A DNA stretch of 7,054 nt from Candidatus Zixiibacteriota bacterium (GTDB lineage Bacteria > Zixibacteria > MSB-5A5 > SM1-73): NCBI GenBank assembly GCA_022866585.1, contig JALHUP010000134.1, positions 1 to 7,054 on the forward strand, written 5' to 3'. The position numbers were made by a program, and so were the translations under genes. A model generated the notes under the pieces. That model was not told where the DNA came from, ran no database searches, and was given only the letters and a program-made list of their open reading frames with translations. Shown piece by piece: positions 1 to 4,700 of the stretch (position 1 is its first letter; each line of letters opens with the position of its first letter).

Positions 1-2
1 AA

Positions 3-185
3 AAAATTGTAGTAGATGAAAATGGTAAACCAACTGAAGTGATTATTCCCTGGAAGAAGTATAAGGAAATCGAAGAGCTATTGGGATTAGATCTTGATAA
101 GAAGGCTATCGAAGATCTCAAGCAAGCACAAAAAGATAGGGGAAAAGGTAAGAAAGATGCATACGTAGAACTGGATTCTATATGA
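3..185 (+). CDS. Type II toxin-antitoxin antitoxin, Phd/YefM- or RelB-like (5' end missing)
   Basis: This is the last 60 codons of a gene whose start lies before the window. The peptide opens KIVVDENGKPTEVIIPWKKY and continues with a charged helical segment ending in YVELDSI. The DENGxPTxVIIPxxxY stretch followed by an acidic/basic helix is the usual look of the middle and C-terminal part of small antitoxins that repress their own operon through the N-terminus and wrap the toxin with the C-terminus. The TGA stop overlaps the next ATG (ATGA, 182-185), the translational coupling typical of antitoxin-toxin pairs. The DNA-binding N-terminus is not visible, so the exact antitoxin family cannot be settled. 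The reading frame seen here is intact, unlike its toxin partner. Confidence 0.7.
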   Translation, partial: KIVVDENGKPTEVIIPWKKYKEIEELLGLDLDKKAIEDLKQAQKDRGKGKKDAYVELDSI

Positions 186-470
186 AATACAAGGTTATTG
201 TCCACAAGCGAGCGGCTCGTTATTTAAGAAGACTCCCTGAATCTCAAAGACAACGCATTAAACAATCTTTGAAAGAATTAGAAGATGGGATCACGGATAA
301 TGTGGATGTAAAGTCGATGGTGGGAGAGTGTAACCGTTGGTTCGGGGTGCCCTCACCCTGAACCCAGAATGAGAATTGGAGATTTTCGAGTAATTTTATG
401 GATTGATCGTAAATTGAAGACAATATACGTTGATCATGTTGGTGCAAGAGGAGATGTTTATAAAAACTAA
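182..470 (+). pseudogene. RelE/ParE-family toxin gene, broken by a palindromic insertion
   Basis: The gene starts at the ATG overlapping the antitoxin stop and reads MKYKVIVHKRAARYLRRLPE, then a helix-rich segment to KSMVGE, which is the normal N-terminal two thirds of a RelE/ParE-fold toxin (mRNA interferase or gyrase poison). After position 328 the frame runs into unrelated residues and stops at TGA 359-361. The missing C-terminal part continues in another frame from 366: RMRIGDFRVILWIDRKLK, then IYVDHVGARGDVYKN and TAA at 468-470. RIGDFRVI and the final HVGARxDVY are the hallmark C-terminal strands and catalytic-end motif of this family. The break coincides with a hairpin (339-364). Between the last good codon on each side lie 37 bases where family members need about 15, so the change looks like a net gain of about 22 bases (inference). 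The toxin is probably inactive; a truncated 59-residue product is possible. Confidence 0.8.
339..364. repeat. 26-base palindrome inserted in the toxin gene
   Basis: The arms GGTTCGGGGTG (339-349) and CACCCTGAACC (354-364) pair over 11 positions with one G-T mismatch around the loop CCCT. The palindrome lies exactly where the toxin reading frame breaks, so it is most simply read as a small mobile palindrome (REP-like) that landed in the gene. No second copy is in the window. Confidence 0.65.
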
Positions 471-517
471 TGGACTGTAACATAAGTTTAGGATGTGGTA
501 GTTACTGTAGTTTATTG

Positions 518-537
518 CCCCGACCTTTAGGTCGGGG
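518..537. repeat. Perfect palindrome with CTTTAG core
   Basis: CCCCGACC (518-525) pairs perfectly with GGTCGGGG (530-537) across the loop TTTA. It could be a stand-alone REP-like element, or the right-end hairpin of a vanished IS200/IS605-type element, which often has this look. No transposase is present to decide. Confidence 0.6.
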
Positions 538-564
538 ATGAAGTGAAGAACTCCCTCACTCCTA

Positions 565-578
565 TGGGCTTTAGCCCA
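565..578. repeat. Short palindrome with CTTTAG core
   Basis: TGGGC (565-569) pairs with GCCCA (574-578) around the loop TTTA. It shares only the CTTTAG centre with the palindromes at 518-537 and 6895-6912; the arms are unrelated. A weaker neighbour, CCCG and CGGG around TTAG, sits at 592-603. Confidence 0.45.
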
Positions 579-665
579 CAAAACGGATCCCCCCGTTAGC
601 GGGATATACGAATCTCGTTGGTGATATTCCCCCTTCCTTTTCCCAGCATTCCCCAAGAAAAATGC

Positions 666-693
666 TTGACAAGGTTTCATGAATTATTATAAT
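666..693 (+). promoter_or_regulatory. Consensus sigma70 promoter (TTGACA, 16 bases, TATAAT)
   Basis: The -35 box TTGACA (666-671) and -10 box TATAAT (688-693) both match the consensus perfectly, with a 16-base spacer. Transcription would start near 700, run right through a leader of about 200 bases, and enter the membrane-protein gene at 904. As the genes that follow share its orientation and show only weak promoters of their own, it may drive part or all of the array. Confidence 0.7.
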
Positions 694-798
694 GCCCTAA
701 ATGAATAGAATGGATTCCCCCAGAAAGCGGTGGCAAGCAATATGGGCTGGGGTATCACGGGTTCGGGAGTGAATGATGCGGGCGATATAGTTGGGTGT

Positions 799-825
799 CT
801 TTGTCTGGTGCCAAGGCAGACAAAG
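799..825 (+). other. Hairpin in the 5' leader
   Basis: CTTTGTCT (799-806) pairs perfectly with AGACAAAG (818-825) over an 11-base loop. No run of T follows, so it is not an intrinsic terminator. Its place in the leader after the consensus promoter suggests a role in mRNA structure or stability; no known riboswitch class was recognised. Confidence 0.4.
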
Positions 826-903
826 GTTGTTGGTGGGAAACCATGTAAACTGTAGTTAGCCAACTTAGGAAGGTTTCGCCTACAATCATAAGGGAGGTTT
901 CGT

Positions 904-1569
904 ATGGGTACAGTTGAGACTCTGATTGGCAGATTGTCGATTTCGACTATCCTCAGGTATGGCTATGGCGGCTTCCTTTTAGTTGGGCTCTTAGCTCTTC
1001 GCGACCACGTTCAGGTCGAGGCGTGGATTAAAGCCACTGGAACTGTTGTCGCACCGCTTATAGTATTCTGTGTCGGAGCCTGCATATACGTCGTATACAG
1101 ATATGTTGTGGGCGAGTTTCTCTTTTACCCGTTTATGCATTCTGTCCACTTTTTAACTGACCGCCTCTTCTATAGAGATGGCCAGCGCACTAGCCCCACC
1201 GGATTCTTGGGACAGGGTGGTATGTGTTTCAGCCAACGAAGGCAAGCCTATACAGCGATCCGTCGGGGTTTCTTTGAGCCTTGTATGCGGGAGACCCTTA
1301 ATCTCGCCCACAGCGAAATCCACATCCTTTATCTGACCGCAGTTGAGTTTGCAGCAGCCACCTCTCTTTGGTGGACGGATCCTTCTCACAAAGTTGTTTC
1401 GTGGGTGTTCATAGTTGCTGCTGCCGTGACATTCATCGCAGCAGTTGTGACCGACATAAATCAGCACAAGATGGAGTATCGACTGCTTCGAAACCTCAAG
1501 GACAAGGTGGCACTTACTAACTTCCTAAGTTTAACTGGATATCAGTTTCAATGGCCGAACGAAGAGTAG
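904..1569 (+). CDS. Four-helix membrane protein of unknown function
   Basis: The 221-residue protein is not recognised by family. Hydrophobic segments lie at about residues 16-32, 45-69, 139-157 and 163-183, giving two hairpins of helices around a soluble loop of about 70 residues (75-138) rich in Arg, His and Gly with several Cys. The C-terminal tail (about 186-221) is charged. An inner-membrane location is inferred. The start is well supported: AGGGAGGT at 891-898 lies 5 bases before the ATG. The stop is 8 bases before the start of the cupin gene, so the two are probably co-transcribed and translated together. The consensus promoter at 666-693 is the likely source of transcription. Base composition is moderate in GC, unlike the AT-rich gene at 2653. 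Whether the protein is a transporter, sensor or effector cannot be told from the sequence. Confidence 0.75.
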   Translation: MGTVETLIGRLSISTILRYGYGGFLLVGLLALRDHVQVEAWIKATGTVVAPLIVFCVGACIYVVYRYVVGEFLFYPFMHSVHFLTDRLFYRDGQRTSPTGFLGQGGMCFSQRRQAYTAIRRGFFEPCMRETLNLAHSEIHILYLTAVEFAAATSLWWTDPSHKVVSWVFIVAAAVTFIAAVVTDINQHKMEYRLLRNLKDKVALTNFLSLTGYQFQWPNEE

Positions 1570-1577
1570 GTGATGCA

Positions 1578-1976
1578 ATGTTAAAGCTTGTCGACATTCC
1601 GGACAAGAACGATGGCAGAGGTGAAAGTTTCTATATTCCGCGGGAAGCGATTGAGTTCATCGGAAGCGTCGATGAAATTCATTTTGCAGCCATCGAGCCA
1701 GGTGCAGTTCGAGGGAACCATTACCACGTCGGTCGAAGAGAGTCCATATTCGTTCGATATCGTGACCAATGGAAACTTGCGTGGCGAGCAAGGGGCAATA
1801 GAGAGACTCTTGAACGAGCATTCAAGGGAGAAGGTGGCATCTTGATTATGGTTGAACCTGAAGTTGTGCACGCTATAAAGAACTTAGGTACACAGTCTAT
1901 GCATCTGGTTTCATGCTCTAACCGTCGGTGTGATCCCTGCAATCCAGACACGTTCCCAGAGACGCTAATTCAATAG
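1578..1976 (+). CDS. RmlC-like cupin protein (CapF C-terminal / FdtA-WxcM type)
   Basis: This 132-residue single-domain cupin carries the first cupin motif in full: G42, five residues, then H48-Y-H50 and E55 (PGAVRGNHYHVGRRE). The second motif is PEVVHAIKN with H98. His48, His50, Glu55 and His98 are the expected metal ligands. The C-terminal NPDTFPE is also typical of nucleotide-sugar cupins such as the CapF C-terminal domain and the FdtA/WxcM ketoisomerases, which act on dTDP- or UDP-hexoses in surface polysaccharide synthesis. Substrate and reaction here are inferred only. The ATG at 1578 is preferred over an in-frame ATG at 1551, because AGTAGG (1565-1570) lies just upstream of it and the longer form would overlap the membrane gene without a Shine-Dalgarno site. 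The pairing with an unknown membrane protein, and no other sugar gene nearby, is unusual. The double-hairpin repeat begins 3 bases after the stop. Confidence 0.75.
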   Translation: MLKLVDIPDKNDGRGESFYIPREAIEFIGSVDEIHFAAIEPGAVRGNHYHVGRRESIFVRYRDQWKLAWRARGNRETLERAFKGEGGILIMVEPEVVHAIKNLGTQSMHLVSCSNRRCDPCNPDTFPETLIQ

Positions 1977-1978
1977 GA

Positions 1979-2049
1979 GTAGGTTAGAAGCCTCGTGATT
2001 CTGGCACTATTTATTTATCAGGTGCTCAGAACACCTCAAATACAAGGCT
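1979..2049. repeat. Double-hairpin repeat, copy 1 (diverged)
   Basis: It begins GTAGGTTAG, contains the invariant CACTATT and TCAGGTGC, and ends near AAGGCT, in the same order as the other four copies. It is the most diverged copy: hairpin 1 is weak (AGAA with TTCT) and hairpin 2 is AGGTG with CACCT. It follows the cupin stop codon by 2 bases. Confidence 0.6.
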
Positions 2050-2110
2050 ATTTTTGTCGGTTAATGCAGACTATATAATTATTTTTAGGTGGAAAGGAGA
2101 CAATAATTCC

Positions 2111-2581
2111 ATGGATGAGAGGAAAGAAACAGCACCTATACCCGATCAATACCGGGAACTCAATTTCTATGCCCGACATTATGACCAGAGACTGTGGATG
2201 GTTCCTGGAGCTGCCTATACACTCTCGATACTCTTCTATTCAATTATATTCAAAACTGATACACTGCTTTTGGGTAGAGTGGTGTTAGCCGTGTTGAATG
2301 CAGCGATCTTCTCCGCGTTTTTCATTCAGTTTGTTAAGGACCGTTGCTTTCAACTCCACATTCAAGATTTACTGGATCGGTTTGACAATTTTGGTGCAAC
2401 GGTGGGCACTCGACTTATTCAGGACAATGATCGATGGTTCATCAAGTTTGCCAAGCAGCATCTCCGCGCAGTGAACTACATGTTCTACGTTATGTTGCTG
2501 ACTTCTTTGCTTCATGTGTTTGTTGCCGGGTATTATCTGTTTCGTATTATCAGTTGTAGGTCAGGAGTCCCGTGCTCCTGA
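2111..2581 (+). CDS. Three-helix membrane protein of unknown function
   Basis: The 156-residue protein is not recognised by family. After a charged N-terminus come hydrophobic segments at about residues 29-47 and 52-74, a soluble helical region rich in aromatic and charged residues (about 75-118), and a third helix at about 120-145. The ATG at 2111 is chosen because AGGAG (2095-2099) precedes it by 11 bases; an in-frame TTG at 2054 would add 19 residues without a ribosome site. A TATAAT at 2074-2079 may be the -10 box of a weak promoter of its own (no good -35). The last residues, CRSGVPCS, and the TGA stop are encoded by the left arm of repeat copy 2, so the repeat has entered or become the end of the reading frame. 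The native C-terminus may therefore have been altered. Confidence 0.65.
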   Translation: MDERKETAPIPDQYRELNFYARHYDQRLWMVPGAAYTLSILFYSIIFKTDTLLLGRVVLAVLNAAIFSAFFIQFVKDRCFQLHIQDLLDRFDNFGATVGTRLIQDNDRWFIKFAKQHLRAVNYMFYVMLLTSLLHVFVAGYYLFRIISCRSGVPCS

Positions 2582-2626
2582 CACTATTCAATTGTCAGGT
2601 GCGCAGGACAATTAAATTACGTGGTT
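2556..2626. repeat. Double-hairpin repeat, copy 2
   Basis: Hairpin 1 is perfect: GTCAGGAG (2560-2567) with CTCCTGAC (2575-2582) around a 7-base loop TCCCGTG. CACTATTCA follows, then hairpin 2, ATTGTC with GACAAT around a 10-base loop. The right end reads TTACGTGGTT where other copies have TACGAGGCT. The TGA of the preceding gene lies inside hairpin 1. Confidence 0.75.
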
Positions 2627-2652
2627 AATCATCGTTATAGGAAAACTAGCTA

Positions 2653-3303
2653 ATGGGTATACTTTCTTTAAAATCAAAATGGAAAAGATGGACCTTTCCA
2701 AGTAAGATAACTGTTATCGCTCTTCCGGTTACCATAATTGGAATTTTAATTACTATATTATTAAGCAAATCTTCAAACCAAGTTAAAATTTCCAATATGA
2801 CTGGGGATTTTGTCGGAAGAGATAAAAATATATATCAATCCCAAATCATACTACCTGAGGCAGAAAAAAAGGACGATCTCGAAACAAAAATAAAAACTTC
2901 AAAAATAAAAATCGATCGTTTTTTCCAAGATTTTGATTCTCAGATCGAAAGCATAAAACAAGAATATCAAAAAGAAAATTCCAGAATAGTCAGTGTCTTC
3001 AGTTCACGAGGCATGGCTCAAAGTGGTGAGCATATAGAGGCTCAAATGGAATATGCACGCAATGCTAAGAATAAAATCGAAACAATATTAACAAATCTGA
3101 ATCGGAATATTGAAGATATTCTACTTGAAAATTTTAATATAACAACACTTGAAGAAAACGATGAGTTTAAAAAGGAGGCATCACTGTTAATCCAAGAAAA
3201 AGAAAAAGTCAAAAACATATATAAGTTGTTTGAGGATACAGTAAAAGGTTGGGAGAAAAGGTGTCTCGGACATATAGAATTAACAAAAGATTTTAGACTT
3301 TAA
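2653..3303 (+). CDS. AT-rich membrane-anchored coiled-coil protein with a GDFVGRDK motif
   Basis: The 216-residue protein has a basic N-terminus, one hydrophobic helix (about residues 19-37), then NMTGDFVGRDKNIYQ (about 48-62), then long Lys/Glu-rich helices with coiled-coil character (about 75-130 and 145-205). One anchor with a cytoplasmic helical body is the likely topology. The short GDxVGRDK phrase recurs after membrane anchors or near effector domains in assorted bacterial signalling and conflict proteins; whether it means the same here is inference. A weak TAGGA (2638-2642) precedes the ATG. Codons are dominated by AAA, GAA, ATA and ATT, clearly lower in GC than the genes on both sides, which suggests recent arrival from another genome. 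It sits alone between repeat copies 2 and 3. No enzyme motif was seen. Confidence 0.7.
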   Translation: MGILSLKSKWKRWTFPSKITVIALPVTIIGILITILLSKSSNQVKISNMTGDFVGRDKNIYQSQIILPEAEKKDDLETKIKTSKIKIDRFFQDFDSQIESIKQEYQKENSRIVSVFSSRGMAQSGEHIEAQMEYARNAKNKIETILTNLNRNIEDILLENFNITTLEENDEFKKEASLLIQEKEKVKNIYKLFEDTVKGWEKRCLGHIELTKDFRL

Positions 3304-3389
3304 CCTGTTTGTTGAGTGATTTAGCCGATACCCCAGAATGGCTCGCGGCTCACGCAGTAGTTAGCAGGGCAGGAACCCCATGCTCCTGA
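3297..3389 (+). pseudogene. Possible 3' remnant of an older gene
   Basis: After the AT-rich gene, a frame open from 3297 reads a protein-like tail (SDLADTPEWLAAHAVV) ending SRAGTPCS and TGA at 3387-3389, inside repeat copy 3. It has no start codon or ribosome site and its codon use is GC-richer than the gene before it. It may be what is left of a gene formerly in this unit, or chance. The ending parallels the repeat-encoded end of the gene at 2111. Confidence 0.2.
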
Positions 3390-3434
3390 CACTATTCATT
3401 CGTCAGGTGCGCAGGGCATGTAACTTACGAGGCT
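3357..3434. repeat. Double-hairpin repeat, copy 3
   Basis: It begins GTAGTTAGCAGG, has hairpin 1 with arms CAGGA and TCCTG, the invariant CACTATTCATT, then CGTCAGGTGCGCAGGGCA and a right end TTACGAGGCT. It is nearly identical to copies 2 and 5 over the central 45 bases. It lies 54 bases after the stop of the AT-rich gene, further than at the other genes. Confidence 0.75.
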
Positions 3435-3507
3435 GGCTGTTCAAGCAGTTACGGGGCTTATCCGGAAACCAGATATTAAGTAGATAGGCATTTCAAAGAT
3501 TAAGGCA

Positions 3508-4056
3508 ATGATAAGGGAGAAGTCAACCACAAGATATTCACTATTAACACCGCTGATTGGATTTCTGGGTGTTCTTGTGGGGTCGCTAGTCACTGGTGTC
3601 ATCACTTGGCAGACGCAAAAGTTAGCCCTCGAGGAGTCTATACTAAAAATTCGAGCCGAACACGCGCAGACTGAGTTGCGGAATGCGATAGAGGACGCAA
3701 ACCAATACCTGCAGGATGTTCTGTTGCTCCTGCAACTGCTTGATGGTAAGGCACCAGAGGAGGAGTTGAAGGCACAATATAGCAAAGTTACTAAGTCTGG
3801 ATTCAGACTAACTCTGACGAGCAGCAACGACTTAGCGAAGTTGACCATGCTATTGAATGTCCACTTGGCTCGTAAGATGGGTGCAGATCTGAGAATTGAC
3901 GACACCATTGACAAACAGATAGGAAATCCTGATGAGCTATTTGGAAAGTGGATTGCGAGAGCGAGGTTGGAGATTGCTCTCCAGCGTTCTAAATCGGCAC
4001 CTTCCGATGAAGGTATAGATCAACTGGTCGAGATCCTAAAGCTATTGCGTCAGTAG
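3508..4056 (+). CDS. Small membrane-anchored helical protein of unknown function
   Basis: The 182-residue protein is not recognised by family. A basic N-terminus is followed by one Gly-rich hydrophobic helix (about residues 12-34, GFLGVLVGSLVTGVI), then soluble, strongly helical sequence with coiled-coil character (about 35-75) and a charged C-terminal part ending LVEILKLLRQ. One N-terminal anchor with a cytoplasmic body is likely. The upstream Shine-Dalgarno site is poor (AAGG only 3 bases away), so the start at 3508 is less certain than the frame itself. The TAG stop (4054-4056) shares its last base with the first base of repeat copy 4. The gene occupies the unit between copies 3 and 4, in the same orientation as its neighbours, and has their GC level rather than that of the AT-rich gene. 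Confidence 0.7.
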   Translation: MIREKSTTRYSLLTPLIGFLGVLVGSLVTGVITWQTQKLALEESILKIRAEHAQTELRNAIEDANQYLQDVLLLLQLLDGKAPEEELKAQYSKVTKSGFRLTLTSSNDLAKLTMLLNVHLARKMGADLRIDDTIDKQIGNPDELFGKWIARARLEIALQRSKSAPSDEGIDQLVEILKLLRQ

Positions 4057-4088
4057 TAGGTCTGCAGCCCCGTGCTCCTGACACTATT
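4056..4088. repeat. Double-hairpin repeat, copy 4, left half (split)
   Basis: The left half, GTAGGTCTGCAGCCCCG to GACACTATT, matches copies 2 and 3 and then stops where a C/G-rich element begins. A likely right half resumes after that element at 4161 with CGTCAG, then TTTGCACCC and GTA, comparable to CGTCAGGTGC and GCACCCGACCTA in copies 3 and 5. Reading the two as one split repeat is inference because the right half is diverged. Confidence 0.6.
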
Positions 4089-4089
4089 A

Positions 4090-4152
4090 AAGGTTTTGAA
4101 CTCACCCCTGTACCCCCTCTCTTTCAAGAGAGGGGGATTAAGGGGGTGAGTT
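4090..4152. repeat. C/G-rich nested-palindrome element, copy A (MITE-like)
   Basis: It starts AAGGTTTTGAACTCACCCC and ends GGGGTGAGTT. The outer arms AACTCACCCC (4099-4108) and GGGGTGAGTT (4143-4152) pair perfectly. The inner arms CCCCCTCTCT (4113-4122) and AGAGAGGGGG (4127-4136) pair perfectly around TTCA. It encodes nothing and behaves like a small non-autonomous insertion, seated inside repeat copy 4. Confidence 0.7.
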
Positions 4153-4428
4153 TGTTGTAACGTCAGAATTTGCACCCGGCGTATCCGCCTAACCCGTTGA
4201 ATCTCAGTTGAGTCAAATGACCGTTGACACTTCTCTATATGGTGAGCCTGGTCGAACCATCCCCCAGATACCAAAATCACTCGAACTTTGGGGGTGATAG
4301 AGATAGGGTGCCGGTTAGTGGGAGAGGTAAAAAACTGTAGCTGGGGTTGCGATCCCTCGTCTTTGGTGGGGGGAGCTACCCGACACAATTTTCTATGGCA
4401 GAAAGGACTTAAAAATTGTAAAAACAAT
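4153..4428. other. Degenerate non-coding stretch between two repeat elements
   Basis: No credible gene is seen. It may begin with the displaced right half of repeat copy 4 (about 4161-4183). A loose inverted repeat, GTAGCT (4337-4342) with AGCTAC (4374-4379), encloses a G-rich region, and CCCCCA (4252-4257) can pair with TGGGGG (4289-4294). An 82-codon plus-strand frame from 4288 is made largely of repeat sequence and is not called as a gene. Confidence 0.45.
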
Positions 4429-4473
4429 GTTCAGAAAGTTCAGAATGTCCAGAAAGTTCAGAATGTTCAGACC
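4429..4473. repeat. 9-base tandem repeat, five units
   Basis: The unit GTTCAGAAN is repeated five times without gaps: GTTCAGAAA, GTTCAGAAT, GTCCAGAAA, GTTCAGAAT and GTTCAGACC. The alternation of the last base gives a higher-order 18-base period. The array abuts the left end of element copy B. Confidence 0.8.
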
Positions 4474-4568
4474 CTATTCAAGGTTTTGAACTCAACCCCT
4501 ATGCCTCCTTTCTTAACAAGTCGCAGATCCCGCTGAAAGCGGGTAGAGGGGGATTAAGGAGGTGAGTT
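4474..4568. repeat. C/G-rich element, copy B, with a nested hairpin insertion
   Basis: It shares with copy A the left end AAGGTTTTGAACTCA and the right end GGGGGATTAAGG then GGTGAGTT. Its centre is interrupted by about 25 bases (near 4521-4545) containing the perfect palindrome CCCGC (4529-4533) and GCGGG (4539-4543) around TGAAA. Removing this restores a plausible inner stem (CTCCTTTCTT with AAGAGGGGG-type sequence), so a small palindrome appears to have inserted into an older element. Confidence 0.6.
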
Positions 4569-4636
4569 AGTTAGGAGCCCCATGTGCTCCTATCACTATT
4601 CATTTGTCAGGTGCAGGGCACCCGACCTACGAGGCT
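4568..4636. repeat. Double-hairpin repeat, copy 5
   Basis: Hairpin 1 is perfect: TAGGAGC (4572-4578) with GCTCCTA (4586-4592) around CCCATGT. The invariant CACTATT follows. Hairpin 2 is GTCAGGTGC (4606-4614) with GCACCCGAC (4618-4626) around AGG, with one G-T pair. The right end CTACGAGGCT matches copy 3. This is the best-preserved copy and shows the whole design of two hairpins joined by about 13 bases. Its two first bases overlap the end of element B. Confidence 0.75.
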
Positions 4637-4700
4637 TATAAGTCACGAGAGTTTGCGGAGAATGAGGTCGGTTTGGTTGTTTATTCTTTCTTAGAAACCT

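Larger units (their letters stand above)
471..903. other. Non-coding spacer with hairpins, promoter and leader
   Basis: I see no credible gene on either strand in these 433 bases. The left third holds three short hairpins (518-537, 565-578, 592-603). The middle has a purely consensus sigma70 promoter (666-693). The right third would be the transcribed leader of the gene at 904; it has one clear hairpin (799-825) and the phrase GGTTTCG in both 880-888 and the ribosome-binding region. No tRNA, tmRNA, SRP RNA or RNase P signature was recognised. Confidence 0.6.

Noticed and set aside
518..545. Right end of an IS200/IS605 (TnpB-type) element
   Set aside because: The hairpin and following GGATGAAGTGAAG resemble such ends, but there is no tnpA/tnpB or left end in the window, and similar CTTTAG hairpins occur elsewhere here with other arms.
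396..680. 94-codon minus-strand reading frame
   Set aside because: It overlaps the end of the toxin pseudogene and three hairpins, with no ribosome site.
700..903. Known structured RNA (tmRNA, SRP RNA, RNase P RNA, tRNA, group II intron)
   Set aside because: Short look-alike phrases such as GCCAAGGCAGA and GGGTTCGGG occur, but none of the conserved cores or folds could be assembled.
1153..1467. 104-codon minus-strand reading frame
   Set aside because: Antisense to the four-helix membrane gene, which has a strong ribosome site and hydrophobic helices.
1551..1577. Upstream ATG for the cupin gene
   Set aside because: It overlaps the preceding gene, lacks a Shine-Dalgarno site, and adds residues not needed by the cupin fold; 1578 has a site just upstream.
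2054..2110. Upstream TTG for the gene at 2111
   Set aside because: No ribosome site, and it would place a possible TATAAT box inside the coding region; AGGAG supports 2111.
3441..3914. 157-codon minus-strand reading frame
   Set aside because: It lies opposite the gene at 3508; Ser/Arg-rich composition is typical of an antisense shadow, and the plus-strand frame has a clear membrane anchor and helical body.
4050..4427. 125-codon minus-strand reading frame
   Set aside because: It is built over repeat copy 4, element A and degenerate DNA, and shows no protein-like motifs or start signals.
4288..4536. 82-codon plus-strand reading frame
   Set aside because: It runs through the 9-base tandem repeat and element B; the repetitive VQKVQNVQ peptide is a product of the repeat, and there is no ribosome site.
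1979..4636. Canonical integron attC sites
   Set aside because: The repeats fold and sit after stop codons as attC sites do, but none shows the paired RYYYAAC and GTTRRRY core boxes at its ends, and no integrase is present. Reported as integron-like only.
1979..4636. CRISPR array
   Set aside because: Spacing between repeat copies is 500-800 bases and contains genes; this is not a regular repeat-spacer pattern.
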